Assembly: GCF_000622225.1 (NCBI RefSeq)
Contig: NZ_JHWD01000003.1
Span: 310,001-374,000, forward strand
Length of the DNA: 64,000 nt
Origin: Roseomonas mucosa ATCC BAA-692
GTDB lineage: Bacteria; Pseudomonadota; Alphaproteobacteria; Acetobacterales; Acetobacteraceae
Direction: 5' to 3'
Shown here: positions 1-12,554 of the stretch, piece after piece
Layout of the letters: every line of letters starts with the position of its first letter
How positions within the stretch are numbered: the first letter of the stretch is position 1
Translations under genes and position numbers: made by a program
Notes under the pieces: generated by a model
The model's database searches: none
What the model saw: the letters and a program-made list of their open reading frames with translations, nothing else
Told to the model about the DNA's origin: nothing

Positions 1-1397
1 ACGGATTTCACCGCGTCCACCACCTGCGAGAGATGCGGCAGGGCCAGCTTCTCCAGGTTCGCGGCATAGGGCAGCGGCACATCGGCGGCGCAGACCCGGG
101 CCGGCGGCGCGTCGAGGTAGTCGAAGGCCTCCTCCATCACCCGCATCGCCACCTCGGCGCCGATGCCGGCATAGGGCCAGGCCTCCTGCACGATGACGAG
201 GCGGTTGGTCTTCTTCACCGAATCCACGACGGTCCCGGTGTCGAGCGGCCGCAGCGTGCGCAGGTTGATGACCTCCGCCTCGATCCCCTCGCCCGCCAGC
301 TGCTCCGCCGCCTGCATCGCGAGGCCGACCTCGATCGAATAGGCGACGATGGTGACGTCCTTGCCCTCGCGCTCGATCTTGGCCTTGCCGATCGGCAGCA
401 CGAAGTCCTCGGCGGTCGGACACTCGAAGGTCTGGCCGTAGAGGATCTCGTTCTCGAGGAAGATGACCGGGTTCGGGTCGCGGATCGCGGCGCGCAGCAG
501 GCCCTTGGCATCGGCCGCCGACCAGGGCGCCATCACCACCAGACCGGGCACGCTGGCATACCAGGCGGCATAGTCCTGGCTGTGCTGCGCGGCGACGCGG
601 GCGGCGGCGCCGTTCGGGCCACGGAAGACGATCGGGCACTCGATCTGGCCGCCCGACATGTAGCGGGTCTTGGCGGCGGAGTTGATGATCTGGTCGATCG
701 CCTGCATGGCGAAGTTGAAGGTCATGAACTCCAGGATCGGCTTCAGCCCGTTCATGGCCGAACCCACCGCGATGCCGGTGAAGCCGTGCTCGGTGATCGG
801 CGTGTCGATCACGCGGCGCGGGCCGAACTCGTCCAGCAGGCCCTGGGAGATCTTGTAGGCGCCCTGGTACTGCGCGACCTCCTCGCCCATCAGGTAGACG
901 CGGTCATCCGCCCGCATCTCCAGCGCCATGGCGTCGCGCAGCGCCTCGCGCACGGTGGTCGGCTTGGTCGGGCCCCAGTCCTTCTCCGGGGCGATCGGCT
1001 TGGCCGAGGCCTCGGGGCGCTCGGCCGCGCCCTTCTCGGCCACCTTCTTGTGGTCCTCCGCCTCCTTCGCCACGCCGGTATGCGCGGCGGCAGGGGGGGC
1101 AGGCTCGGTCGGCTGGTTGCTGTCGGAGCCCGGCGCGGCGGGCTTCGCGCCCTCCCCGCCACCGTCCAGCTCCGCGATCGGGGCGTTGACGCTGACGCCC
1201 TCGGTGCCCTCGGGCACCAGGATCTTCGTCAGCTTGCCCTCGTCCACGGCCTCGAATTCCATCGTGGCCTTGTCGGTCTCGATCTCGGCGATGATGTCGC
1301 CGGAGCGGACCTCGTCGCCTTCCTTCTTCAGCCAGCGCGCCAGCTTGCCCTCGGTCATCGTGGGCGACAGGGCAGGCATCAGGAGAGTGGCACCCAT
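1..1397 (-). CDS. pdhB: pyruvate dehydrogenase E1 component subunit beta with N-terminal lipoyl domain (3' end beyond window)
   Basis: This is the beta subunit of the E1 decarboxylase of the pyruvate dehydrogenase complex, which converts pyruvate to a lipoyl-bound acetyl group. About 465 residues are visible; only the last few are cut off at base 1. Residues 1-80 form a lipoyl domain with the motif [13 protein letters not shown], where Lys43 is the expected lipoylation site. A Pro/Ala/Lys-rich linker follows, then the transketolase-like pyrimidine-binding domain ([16 protein letters not shown] near residue 170) and the C-terminal transketolase domain. The ATG lies one base after the pdhA stop, so the two are one operon. 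A lipoyl domain fused to E1-beta is usual in alphaproteobacteria. The full-length open frame makes the call secure. Confidence 0.96.
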   Translation of the reverse strand, partial: MGATLLMPALSPTMTEGKLARWLKKEGDEVRSGDIIAEIETDKATMEFEAVDEGKLTKILVPEGTEGVSVNAPIAELDGGGEGAKPAAPGSDSNQPTEPAPPAAAHTGVAKEAEDHKKVAEKGAAERPEASAKPIAPEKDWGPTKPTTVREALRDAMALEMRADDRVYLMGEEVAQYQGAYKISQGLLDEFGPRRVIDTPITEHGFTGIAVGSAMNGLKPILEFMTFNFAMQAIDQIINSAAKTRYMSGGQIECPIVFRGPNGAAARVAAQHSQDYAAWYASVPGLVVMAPWSAADAKGLLRAAIRDPNPVIFLENEILYGQTFECPTAEDFVLPIGKAKIEREGKDVTIVAYSIEVGLAMQAAEQLAGEGIEAEVINLRTLRPLDTGTVVDSVKKTNRLVIVQEAWPYAGIGAEVAMRVMEEAFDYLDAPPARVCAADVPLPYAANLEKLALPHLSQVVDAVKS

Positions 1398-1398
1398 C

Positions 1399-2421
1399 TC
1401 AGCGGCTCTCCACCATAACATCGGTCCAGAGTTCGGATTCGTCGGGTTCGGGCGAGGTCTGCGCGAACTCGGCGGCATCGGTGACGATGGCCTTCACCTC
1501 GTCGTCGATCTTCTTCGTCTCGGCCTCGTCCACGCCGAGCTCCTGCAGCCGCTTGCGCACCATCTCGATGGCGTCGTGCGTCTCGCGCATCTGCTGCACC
1601 TCGTCGCGGGTGCGGTACTTGGCCGGGTCGGACATGGAGTGGCCGCGGTAGCGGTAGGTCTTCATCTCCAGCAGGTACGGGCCCTTGCCCTCGCGGCAAT
1701 GGGCCACGGCGCGCTCGCCGGCCTCCCTGACCGCCAGCACGTCCATGCCGTCCACCTGCTCCCCGGGGATGCCCCAGGGCGCGCCGTTCTGCGACAGGTT
1801 CTTGGAGGCCGAGGAACGCTCGACGCTCGTGCCCATGCCGTACTTGTTGTTCTCGATGATGAACACGACCGGCAGCTTCATCAGCGCGGCCATGTTGAAG
1901 CTCTCGTAGACCTGGCCCTGGTTCGACGCGCCCTCCCCGAAATAGGTCAGGCTGACATTGTCGGTCTGGCGGTACCAGTTCGAGAAGGCCAGGCCGGCGC
2001 CGAGCGAGACCTGCGCGCCCACGATGCCGTGGCCGCCGAAGAAGCCCTTCTCGACGCTGAACATGTGCATCGAGCCGCCCTTGCCCTTGGAATAGCCCGT
2101 GGCGCGGCCGGTCAGCTCCGCCATCACGCCGCGCGCCTCCATGCCCGTGGCGAGCATGTGGCCGTGGTCGCGATAGGAGGTGATCACCTGATCGCCGGGC
2201 TTCAGGCACATCTGCATGCCCACCACCACGGCCTCCTGGCCGATGTAGAGGTGGCAGAAGCCGCCGATCAGGCCCATGCCGTAGAGCTGTCCCGCGCGCT
2301 CCTCGAAACGCCGGATCAGCACCATGTCGCGATAGGCCTTCAGCAATTCCTCGCGCAAGGCGGATGGATCCTTGGACTTCCCGCGGCGCTGCTTGGAGGT
2401 CGGTTCGACGCCCTGGATCAT
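1399..2421 (-). CDS. pdhA: pyruvate dehydrogenase E1 component subunit alpha
   Basis: This is the alpha subunit of the thiamine-diphosphate-dependent E1 of pyruvate dehydrogenase, cytosolic. The 340 residues match the usual length of about 330-345. The TPP/Mg2+ motif runs from GEGASNQG (near residue 158) to the pair IIENN about 30 residues later. The substrate and phosphorylation-loop region reads YRGHSMSDP near residue 257. The gene is first in an operon with pdhB, with one base between them. A long AT-richer leader with a perfect palindrome lies upstream. The purine-rich stretch GAGAGGG just before the ATG supports the chosen start. Confidence 0.97.
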   Translation of the reverse strand: MIQGVEPTSKQRRGKSKDPSALREELLKAYRDMVLIRRFEERAGQLYGMGLIGGFCHLYIGQEAVVVGMQMCLKPGDQVITSYRDHGHMLATGMEARGVMAELTGRATGYSKGKGGSMHMFSVEKGFFGGHGIVGAQVSLGAGLAFSNWYRQTDNVSLTYFGEGASNQGQVYESFNMAALMKLPVVFIIENNKYGMGTSVERSSASKNLSQNGAPWGIPGEQVDGMDVLAVREAGERAVAHCREGKGPYLLEMKTYRYRGHSMSDPAKYRTRDEVQQMRETHDAIEMVRKRLQELGVDEAETKKIDDEVKAIVTDAAEFAQTSPEPDESELWTDVMVESR

Positions 2422-2553
2422 GGGGGCCCTCTCGCTGCTGTCCTGATGGGCTATCTGCCGGTATTCGCGGCGGCAGCCTCAACTTGGCAGATACGCGGGA
2501 GACGGCGCGCCCGCAAGCGCACCCAAGCAGCCGGACAGGTCGTAAGTAATTGA

Positions 2554-2568
2554 TGCTGCATTGCAGCA
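2554..2568. promoter_or_regulatory. palindromic operator candidate upstream of pdhA
   Basis: TGCTGCA-T-TGCAGCA is a perfect 7-1-7 inverted repeat about 135 bp upstream of the pdhA start, inside the AT-rich leader. Its core CTGC-ATT-GCAG (2556-2566) fits CTGC-N3-GCAG, the motif described for the polyhydroxyalkanoate regulator PhaR in Rhodobacter and Paracoccus. Assigning it to a PhaR-like regulator is an inference from one site. Confidence 0.4.
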
Positions 2569-2739
2569 GGAGATTTTTCGTCCACCTTTCCATCATTCTT
2601 CAATGAAAGGGGAAAGGCGGCCCTATCTATACATTTAAACTTCTAGATGACCGGCGCGAAGACTTGGCGGATGCCACACCATGTCTTTTTGCGGCGCACA
2701 AGAACCCTTCCGGACGCGCTGCCCGTGGGCACGGGCGGC

Positions 2740-2773
2740 GCGTCCGGGCAGGCCGCGGGGCCTGCCCGGACGC
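2740..2773 (-). terminator. hairpin after the ftsB-like gene
   Basis: Two 15-base arms (2740-2754 and 2759-2773) are perfectly complementary with a 4-base loop. The hairpin begins 8 bases after the stop codon at 2781. A second, shorter hairpin, GCCCGTG-GG-CACGGGC, lies at 2721-2736. No U-run follows, so it may act as a weak terminator or an RNA 3'-end stabiliser. Confidence 0.5.
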
Positions 2774-2780
2774 GGATGGA

Positions 2781-3104
2781 TCAGAACAGGCGCTCGTTGG
2801 GTCCGTAGGGAATCACGATCTCATCCTTGCCCACGACGTTCAGCAGGGCACGGGCGCGCTCGTCGAGCATGTCGCGGTCCAGGTGCTCGGCCCGCAGCCC
2901 GGCGACCCGGCGGTCCATGGCGTCCCGCTCCGCCTCGGCGAGGCGAAGCTCGCTCCTGGCATCCTCGATCTGCGCCATGCGCACGGCCCTGGCTTCCGTG
3001 CCGCGCGAGCCGCTGATCGCGTGATGGGCGAAATAGGCGCAGATGGCCAGAAAGACCGCCGGCAGCACAGCCCCCTGCAGGCGTCTCTTGATCGACTTCA
3101 ACAT
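2781..3104 (-). CDS. septum formation initiator (FtsB/DivIC-like) protein
   Basis: This is a small single-pass inner-membrane protein of 107 residues, the size and layout of FtsB/DivIC divisome linkers. It has a short basic N-terminus (MLKSIKRR), one transmembrane helix (about residues 12-30), then a coiled-coil-like stretch of heptads rich in Glu, Arg, Ala and Leu (about 35-75). It ends in the family-like tail KDEIVIPYGPNERLF. The frame is open 12 codons further upstream, but MLKSIKRR gives a normal membrane topology and is preferred. It lies between enolase and pdhA on the same strand; eno-ftsB neighbourhood is common in proteobacteria. Confidence 0.85.
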   Translation of the reverse strand: MLKSIKRRLQGAVLPAVFLAICAYFAHHAISGSRGTEARAVRMAQIEDARSELRLAEAERDAMDRRVAGLRAEHLDRDMLDERARALLNVVGKDEIVIPYGPNERLF

Positions 3105-3157
3105 GGTTGATCGCCCCCCCGAGCGATGAAAACCCCTCAATGGCCGCGAGAAGACAC

Positions 3158-3169
3158 TCGCACGTGCGA
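3158..3169. promoter_or_regulatory. 12-bp palindrome upstream of the ftsB-like gene
   Basis: TCGCACGTGCGA is a perfect palindrome about 55 bp upstream of the ftsB-like start, in the gap between eno and that gene. The half-site recurs partly just to its right (GAACGTGCAAG). It could be an operator, but no regulator is identifiable. Confidence 0.3.
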
Positions 3170-3256
3170 ACGTGCAAGGGATTCAACGCGCAAGGAATGG
3201 TTTCGCGGTGCCGGTGTGTCCCCGCCGCCCCGCCGGGCGTGCGTTGCGGGGCGGTG

Positions 3257-3282
3257 GCGGGGCACCCGGAGGGGTGCCCCGC
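3257..3282 (-). terminator. hairpin after eno
   Basis: GCGGGGCACCC (3257-3267) pairs perfectly with GGGTGCCCCGC (3272-3282) around a 4-base loop, 7 bases past the eno stop. The stem is 11 bp and almost all G:C. No U-run follows on the minus strand. Confidence 0.55.
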
Positions 3283-3289
3283 GGCGCGC

Positions 3290-4639
<1,350 letters not shown>

Positions 4640-4762
4640 CTACGCGGCGGCCCGGCCATGGCGCGGGGACCACCGGGCGGACCGGGTTGACCGGATGGCC
4701 GCCACCCCGCCCAATGCATGGCATCGCGGGCCGGCACGGAAGACGGGGGAGATTCGGGGGAT

Positions 4763-5386
4763 ATGAGGCGACGCGTCCTGGCCGGGCTCCTGCTGCCCCT
4801 CCTCCTGCTCCCCGCCACCCCCGCCCTGCCGCAGGGCGCCCCCGCCATGAACCGCGACCCGATGGCGATCCGCGCGGGCCGCTACCGCCTGGATTCCGCG
4901 CATGGCCGCATCACCTGGGCGGTGAATCATTTCGGCCTGTCGATCTACCGCGGGCAGATCACCGGGGTCGAGGCGCAGCTGGTGCTTGATCCCGCGAACA
5001 TTGCCCGCACCGCGCTCGACGTGACGGTGCGGGTGGACGGGCTGCGGACCGGCGACGCGGATCTCGACCGGCATCTGCGGACGGCGGATTTCTTCGACCT
5101 GTCCCGCTTCCCGACGGCGCATTTCGTGGCGGAGAAGGTGGAACGGACGGGGGAACGCGGCGCCCGGGTCCACGGGCGGCTGACCCTGCATGGCGTGACG
5201 AAGCCGGTGACGCTGCGCGTCACCTTCAACGCCGCCGGGGTGCATCCGGTGAGCAAGCGCTACACGCTCGGCTTCGACGGCAAGGCGACGATCCGGCGCT
5301 CGGAATTCGGCATGACTGGCTACCTGCCCGCCGTGGGCGACGAGGTCTCGCTGGAGCTGGAAGGGGAGTTCCAGCTCCAGGAGTAG
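4763..5386 (+). CDS. YceI family periplasmic lipocalin-like protein
   Basis: A YceI-family protein of 207 residues. These proteins form a lipocalin-like beta-barrel in the periplasm and bind long isoprenoid or lipid molecules. The start MRRRVLAGLLLPLLLL gives a clean Sec signal peptide with cleavage probably after the LPQGAPA region. The mature part begins YRLDSAHGRITWAVNHFG and contains the typical segments DFFDLSRFPTAHF, LTLHGVTKPVTL and IRRSEFGMTGY. An upstream in-frame ATG at 4718 would bury the signal peptide. It is convergent with kdsA, 4 bp apart. The exact ligand is unknown. Confidence 0.9.
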   Translation: MRRRVLAGLLLPLLLLPATPALPQGAPAMNRDPMAIRAGRYRLDSAHGRITWAVNHFGLSIYRGQITGVEAQLVLDPANIARTALDVTVRVDGLRTGDADLDRHLRTADFFDLSRFPTAHFVAEKVERTGERGARVHGRLTLHGVTKPVTLRVTFNAAGVHPVSKRYTLGFDGKATIRRSEFGMTGYLPAVGDEVSLELEGEFQLQE

Positions 5387-5390
5387 AAGG

Positions 5391-7864
<2,474 letters not shown>

Positions 7865-7973
7865 TCATAACCCTTTCCGGGGGTGCCCGGCTACACGCAC
7901 GGCACGCGGGAGGGCCATGCGCGGATCAAACCCGCGCGGGTGTTGAACCGTGCGGGGATCGATGCAGGGGCCG

Positions 7974-8372
7974 TCAGTTGTTCGGGACGGAAGGCCCGGA
8001 CGGAGTCGCGGGCAGGGCCGGCAGGGCCGGGGGTGCGCCAGGCGCCGGGGTCGTGGAAGGTGCGGCGGGCGTACCACCGGGGGTGGCGGGCGCGCCGGCG
8101 GCCGGGGGCGGGTTGTTCAGGATGGAGCTGCCGCCGCTCTGGCTGGCGCCACGGTTGATCAGCGCCAGCGCCATGGCCAGCACCATGAAGAGCGTGGCCA
8201 GAACCGCGGTGGAGCGGGTCAGCAGGTTGGCGGTGCCGCGCCCGGTCATGAAGGCGCCCATCCCCTGGGAGGAGCCGATGCCGAGGCCGCCACCCTCGCT
8301 GCGCTGGAGCAGCACCACGCCGATCAGCGCGAGGGCGACGAAGAAGTGCAGGACGAGCAGGACGGTGGTCAT
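7974..8372 (-). CDS. secG: preprotein translocase subunit SecG
   Basis: A small membrane subunit of the SecYEG protein-export channel, 132 residues. Two transmembrane helices are visible: about residues 3-22 (VLLVLHFFVALALIGVVLLQ) and about 55-73. The family motif region QRSEGGGLGIGSSQGMGAFM and TANLLTRSTAVLATLF lies between and within them. The C-terminus (about residues 75-132) is a Pro/Ala/Gly-rich low-complexity tail, common in alphaproteobacterial SecG. The tpiA-secG-pyrG order is conserved in many alphaproteobacteria, which supports the call. Confidence 0.95.
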   Translation of the reverse strand: MTTVLLVLHFFVALALIGVVLLQRSEGGGLGIGSSQGMGAFMTGRGTANLLTRSTAVLATLFMVLAMALALINRGASQSGGSSILNNPPPAAGAPATPGGTPAAPSTTPAPGAPPALPALPATPSGPSVPNN

Positions 8373-8410
8373 GGTGCCCGGCTTCTAGCCGCCCCGCGTG
8401 ACCGTTGCTA

Positions 8411-8439
8411 CCCCGGCCGAGCGGCCCGGCCGGGGTTTT
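8411..8439. terminator. hairpin between tpiA and secG
   Basis: CCCCGGCCG (8411-8419) pairs with CGGCCGGGG (8427-8435). TTTT follows on the plus strand. The plus-strand reading is a textbook terminator, yet the flanking genes are both on the minus strand, where the hairpin is followed by TAGC. It probably ends or attenuates tpiA transcription, or blocks antisense transcription. Confidence 0.5.
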
Positions 8440-8481
8440 GCGCCCGAATCCCGCGCATATCCCGACCGATCCGGGCCCGGA

Positions 8482-9243
8482 TCAGCCCGCCGCGCCGGCG
8501 GCGATGGCCAGGAAGTCCGCCGCCACCAGCGAGGCGCCGCCCACCAGCGCGCCATCCACATGCGGCAGCGCCAGGATCGCCTTGGCGTTGGAAGGCTTCA
8601 CCGAGCCGCCATAGAGCAGGCGGGTGCCCTGCCCCGCCTCGCCGAAGCGGGCCACCAGCTCCTGCCGCATCCGGGCATGCATGGCGGCGATGTCCGCCTC
8701 GGTGGGCGTCTTGCCGGTGCCGATGGCCCAGACGGGCTCATAGGCCACCACGCCCTTCGCCGCCGTGAAGCCGTCCGGCAGGGAGCCGGCGATCTGCCCG
8801 GCCACCACGGATTCGGCCTCCCCCGCCTCCCGCTGGGCCAGGCTTTCCCCGACGCAGACGATGGGGACCAGCCCGGCGGCGATGGCGGCCTCGGCCTTGG
8901 CCTTCACCAGCGCGTCCGTCTCGCCATGGTCGGCGCGGCGCTCGGAATGGCCGAGGATCACATAGGCGCAGCCGGCATCCGCCAGCATCGGGGCGGAAAC
9001 GTCGCCGGTATGGGCGCCCTTCTCCTCCGGCGAGCAGTCCTGCGCCCCGACCGCGATGGGCTGGAAGGCGATGGCGGCGGAGGCCGCGTGGATATGCACG
9101 AAGGGCGGGCAGACCAGCAGGTCCACGGCGCCGGTCACCGCCCCCGCCCCTTGCCGGACCGCGTCGGCGAGGCCGGCGGCCTCCCGGGCGGTGCCGTTCA
9201 TCTTCCAGTTGCCGGCGATCAGCGGGCGGATGCCAGGGGTCAT
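8482..9243 (-). CDS. tpiA: triose-phosphate isomerase
   Basis: Interconverts dihydroxyacetone phosphate and glyceraldehyde 3-phosphate in glycolysis. The protein has 253 residues, the standard length. It begins [18 protein letters not shown], with the active-site Asn/Lys in NWKMN. The catalytic His is in [10 protein letters not shown] and the catalytic Glu in [15 protein letters not shown]. The phosphate-binding C-terminal segment is [12 protein letters not shown]. It is divergent from the ppiD-like gene, with about 170 bp between them. Confidence 0.97.
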   Translation of the reverse strand: MTPGIRPLIAGNWKMNGTAREAAGLADAVRQGAGAVTGAVDLLVCPPFVHIHAASAAIAFQPIAVGAQDCSPEEKGAHTGDVSAPMLADAGCAYVILGHSERRADHGETDALVKAKAEAAIAAGLVPIVCVGESLAQREAGEAESVVAGQIAGSLPDGFTAAKGVVAYEPVWAIGTGKTPTEADIAAMHARMRQELVARFGEAGQGTRLLYGGSVKPSNAKAILALPHVDGALVGGASLVAADFLAIAAGAAG

Positions 9244-9411
9244 CGAAACCTCTCCGAACGTTTCATTCGCTCTCCCCGGCGGTATCCCGGCCGGTGGAGG
9301 TTTGGCAACTCCGCCCGCCTCCGGTAAGGCGTGCCCCCGACCCGGCGTACCATGCCGGACCCTTCTTCTTTCGGGCGCCCCCGGGCCGCCTCAGGGACTT
9401 GCCGGACCGAG

Positions 9412-11328
9412 ATGCTCACCGCCTTCCGCCGCCTCGCCGGGACATGGTTCGCCAAGGGCCTGTTCCTGCTGCTGATCCTTTCCTTCGGCATCTGGGGGAT
9501 CGAGGACGTCGTGCGCAATTTCGGCCGTGACAGCGCCGTGGCGCGCGTGGACGGGCAGCCGATCGAGCTGGCCGAGGCCCAGCAGGCGGCGCGGCGGCAG
9601 ATGGCGCAGCTGCAGCGGCAGCTCGGCCCGGACTTCGCCGTCAACGATGCCGTGCGGCAGACCGCGGCCCAGCAGGCGGTGGCGGCCCTGGTCAACCAGC
9701 GCATCGCCTCGGCGGAATCCGACCGCATGGGCATCGCCGCCTCCGACCAGGCGGTGCGCGACTACGTCTTCGCCATCCCGGCCTTCCAGGCGGGCGGGCA
9801 GTTCAGCCGCCCCATCTTCAACCAGTTCCTGCGCGGCAACGGGCTGGACGAGAACGGCTTCCTGGCCCTGGTGAAGCGGGAGCTGGAGCGGCAGCAGATC
9901 ATCACCTCGATCCGCGCGGGCATCCACGCCCCGGATGCGCTGGTGAAGCCCCTGCTGGCCCAGGCGGGCGAGCGCCGCGTGGTGGAGCTGGCGACCCTGC
10001 CGCTCTCGGACGCACCGGAGCCGCCGGCCCCGACCGGGGAGCAGCTCCGCCGCTTCTGGGAAAACAACCCGCAGCAGTTCTCCACCCCGGAATACCGCAC
10101 CGCGACCGTCGCGCGGCTGGCCGCCGAGATCGTGATGAAGGACGTCCACGTCACGGACGAGGAAATCGCCCAGGCCTATGCCGCCGCCGGCGACCGCTTC
10201 CACGCGCCGGAACGCCGGACGCTGGAGCAGGTCCTCTTCCCCACCGGCCCCCGGTCGGAGGAAGAGGCGAAGGCCCTGGCCGAGGCCTGGAAGGGTGGCG
10301 CCGGTTTCGCCACGATCAGCGAGAAGGCGAAGGCGGAGGGCGGGCAGCCGGTGGAGCTGGGCACGCTGTCCCAGGCCGAGATCCCCGTGCCGGAACTGGC
10401 CCGGGCGGCCTTCGCCACGCCGGAGGGCGAGGTGTCGGCGCCGGTGAAGTCCTCCTTCGGCTGGCATGTGCTGAAGGTGGCCAAGGTCGACCCCCCGGCG
10501 GTGCGCGGGCTGGACCAGGTGCGCGACGAGCTGCGCAACGAGCTGGCCCAGAGCAAGGCCGCGGACATGGCCTTCGAGCGCATCAACGGCGCCGAGGACG
10601 CGCTGGCCGGCGGCGCGAAGCTGGCGGAGGCGGCGAAGCAGTTCGGCATGGAGGTCGGCACGGTGACGGTGGATGCCACCGGCCATGCCCCGGACGGGCA
10701 GGCCGCCACGCTGCCGGTGCCGGACTATGCCCGCGACGAGACGCTGGCCGCCATCTTCGCGGCGCAGCCCCGGCAGCCCGCGCGGATGGAGGAATCCAAG
10801 GCCGGGGCCGGCTTCGTGGGCGTCGAGCTGGATTTGGTCCAGCCCCCCGCGCCCCGGCCCTTCGAGCAGGTGGTGGACGCCGTCCGCGCCGCCTGGACCG
10901 AGGATGCCCGTGCCCATGCCCAGGAGGAGAAGGCGGCCGCCCTGCTCGGCGCGGTGAAGGACGGGCGCAGCCTGGAGGATGCGGCGAAGGAGGCCGGGGT
11001 GATCGCCCTGCGCAGCGATCCCTTCGGCCGCGACGGGCGCAACGAGGCCGGCCCCCGCGTGCCGCCCGAGCTGCTGAACCAGATCTTCGGCACGAAGCCC
11101 AAGGACGCCACCATGGCGCGTACCGCCCAGGGCTTCGCCGTGGCGCAGGTGCTGGAGGTCACGCCGGGCGACGTGAACGATGCCACGGCCCTGCGGGCCT
11201 TCCGCGGCCGGATCGAGAACGGCATGGGGGACGAGCTGGAGATCCAGTACCTCAACGCCCTGCGCGACCGCACCCCGGTGCAGATCAACGAGGCGCTGCT
11301 GCCGCAGGTCGCCGGAGGGATGCCGTGA
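9412..11328 (+). CDS. PpiD-like periplasmic peptidyl-prolyl isomerase (SurA_N / rotamase)
   Basis: A membrane-anchored periplasmic folding factor of 638 residues. A single N-terminal helix (about residues 12-28, GLFLLLILSFGIWGIED) anchors a SurA-N-like chaperone domain (about 35-230). A parvulin-type rotamase domain follows at about 240-365, with ERRTLEQVLFPTG and the closing SSFGWHVLKVAKVDPP. A long C-terminal region resembles PpiD. The chosen ATG gives the normal 'AFRRLAGTW-transmembrane' start of the family; an in-frame ATG at 9331 would add 27 unlikely residues. In related genomes this gene heads the trp cluster, as here. Confidence 0.9.
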   Translation: MLTAFRRLAGTWFAKGLFLLLILSFGIWGIEDVVRNFGRDSAVARVDGQPIELAEAQQAARRQMAQLQRQLGPDFAVNDAVRQTAAQQAVAALVNQRIASAESDRMGIAASDQAVRDYVFAIPAFQAGGQFSRPIFNQFLRGNGLDENGFLALVKRELERQQIITSIRAGIHAPDALVKPLLAQAGERRVVELATLPLSDAPEPPAPTGEQLRRFWENNPQQFSTPEYRTATVARLAAEIVMKDVHVTDEEIAQAYAAAGDRFHAPERRTLEQVLFPTGPRSEEEAKALAEAWKGGAGFATISEKAKAEGGQPVELGTLSQAEIPVPELARAAFATPEGEVSAPVKSSFGWHVLKVAKVDPPAVRGLDQVRDELRNELAQSKAADMAFERINGAEDALAGGAKLAEAAKQFGMEVGTVTVDATGHAPDGQAATLPVPDYARDETLAAIFAAQPRQPARMEESKAGAGFVGVELDLVQPPAPRPFEQVVDAVRAAWTEDARAHAQEEKAAALLGAVKDGRSLEDAAKEAGVIALRSDPFGRDGRNEAGPRVPPELLNQIFGTKPKDATMARTAQGFAVAQVLEVTPGDVNDATALRAFRGRIENGMGDELEIQYLNALRDRTPVQINEALLPQVAGGMP

Positions 11329-11451
11329 TGCCGCGCGCCCCGCTTGATCACGGCGCCGGGAGGCGGAACACTGTCCGGCCATGATCCTGGCCATGATCCC
11401 CGACGCCGCCCTCCCCCGCCCCCTGCCGGCCGGCCCGGGAAGGGGCCGGCC

Positions 11452-12468
11452 ATGAGCGAGACCTCCCTCAAGCCGGTGCTGGCGCGCGTTGCCCAGGGCG
11501 AGACGCTGGAAGAGGACGAGGCGGAGCGGGCCTTCGGCATCATCATGAACGGCGAGGCCACCCCGGCGCAGATCGCCGGGCTGGTGATGGCCATGCGGCT
11601 CCGCGGCGAGACGGTGGCGGAGATGACCGGCGCGGTCCGCGCCATGCGCGCCCGCATGGTGCCCGCCGAGGTGCCGCCCGGCGCGGTGGACATCGTCGGC
11701 ACGGGCGGCGACGGCGCGGGGACGCTGAATATCTCCACCGCCGCCGCCATGGTGGTCGCGGGCTGCGGCGTGCCGGTGGCCAAGCACGGCAACAAGGCCC
11801 AGTCCTCGCGCTCCGGCACGGCGGATGCCTTCGCGGCGCTGGGGGTCAACCTCGACATACCCTTCGAGCGCATCCCGGCGGTGATCCGCGAGGCCGGGAT
11901 GGTCTTCCTGATGGCGCAGCGCCACCACGCCGCCCTGCGCCACGCCGCCGGGCCGCGCGTGGAGCTCGGCACCCGCACCATCTTCAACCTGCTGGGGCCG
12001 ATGGCCAATCCGGGCGGGGTGACGCGGCAGATGACGGGCGCCTTCGCCCCGCAATGGCTGCGCCCGATGGCCGAGGCCCTGGGCCGCCTGGGCAGCGAGC
12101 GCGCCTGGCTGGTGCATGGGCAGGGGCTGGACGAGCTGACCGTCAGCGGCCCCAGCCAGGTGGTGGAGCTGCGCGACGGTCGCCTTCGGGAGTTCACCGT
12201 CTCGCCGGAGGATGTGGGCCTGCCGCTTTCCCCGGTGGAGTCGCTGCGCGGCGGCGATCCGGAGCGCAACGCCGCGGCGCTGCTGGCGCTGCTGGACGGT
12301 GTCGCCAGCCCTTATCGCGACTGCGTGGTGCTGAACGCGGCCGCGGCCCTTGTGGTGGCGGGCCGGAGCGACGATCTGCGCGAGGCGGCCCGGATGGCCG
12401 CCGCATCCATCGACCAGCACGCCGCGCGCGGCGTGCTGGAACGTCTTCGCACCGCCACCGCATCCTGA
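11452..12468 (+). CDS. trpD: anthranilate phosphoribosyltransferase
   Basis: Transfers phosphoribose from PRPP to anthranilate, the second step of tryptophan synthesis. The protein has 338 residues. The PRPP- and anthranilate-binding segments are clear: DIVGTGGDGAGTLNISTAAA, VAKHGNKAQSSRSGTADA, and RHHAALRHAAGPRVELGTRT. A GGAAGGGG stretch lies 7-14 bases before the ATG. It is followed 86 bp later by trpC. The two genes that usually precede it in this cluster, trpE and trpG, are absent; the ppiD-like gene ends only 123 bp upstream. Confidence 0.97.
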   Translation: MSETSLKPVLARVAQGETLEEDEAERAFGIIMNGEATPAQIAGLVMAMRLRGETVAEMTGAVRAMRARMVPAEVPPGAVDIVGTGGDGAGTLNISTAAAMVVAGCGVPVAKHGNKAQSSRSGTADAFAALGVNLDIPFERIPAVIREAGMVFLMAQRHHAALRHAAGPRVELGTRTIFNLLGPMANPGGVTRQMTGAFAPQWLRPMAEALGRLGSERAWLVHGQGLDELTVSGPSQVVELRDGRLREFTVSPEDVGLPLSPVESLRGGDPERNAAALLALLDGVASPYRDCVVLNAAAALVVAGRSDDLREAARMAAASIDQHAARGVLERLRTATAS

Positions 12469-12554
12469 CCACCCCCCGGCCCCTCCGGCACATGCAACCC
12501 GGAGCGGCGGCCGAAGCTTGACGAGGCGGCGTCACACGCCGCAGGAACCGTTCC

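Larger units (their letters stand above)
2422..2780. other. intergenic leader of pdhA (359 bp, no gene)
   Basis: No credible coding region is present. The part at 2540-2650 is much richer in A and T than the surrounding genes and should hold the minus-strand promoter of pdhA-pdhB. I could not pick a convincing -35/-10 pair. It also contains a 15-bp perfect palindrome (2554-2568) and, at the other end, the hairpin that ends the ftsB-like transcript (2740-2773). Confidence 0.7.

Noticed and set aside
33-1418. 461-codon open frame on the plus strand opposite pdhB
   Set aside because: It runs through a real conserved gene on the other strand, has no protein family features, and is the usual product of very GC-rich third positions. 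The same applies to the long antisense frames opposite pyrG, eno, the ppiD-like gene, comEC and the cold-shock gene.
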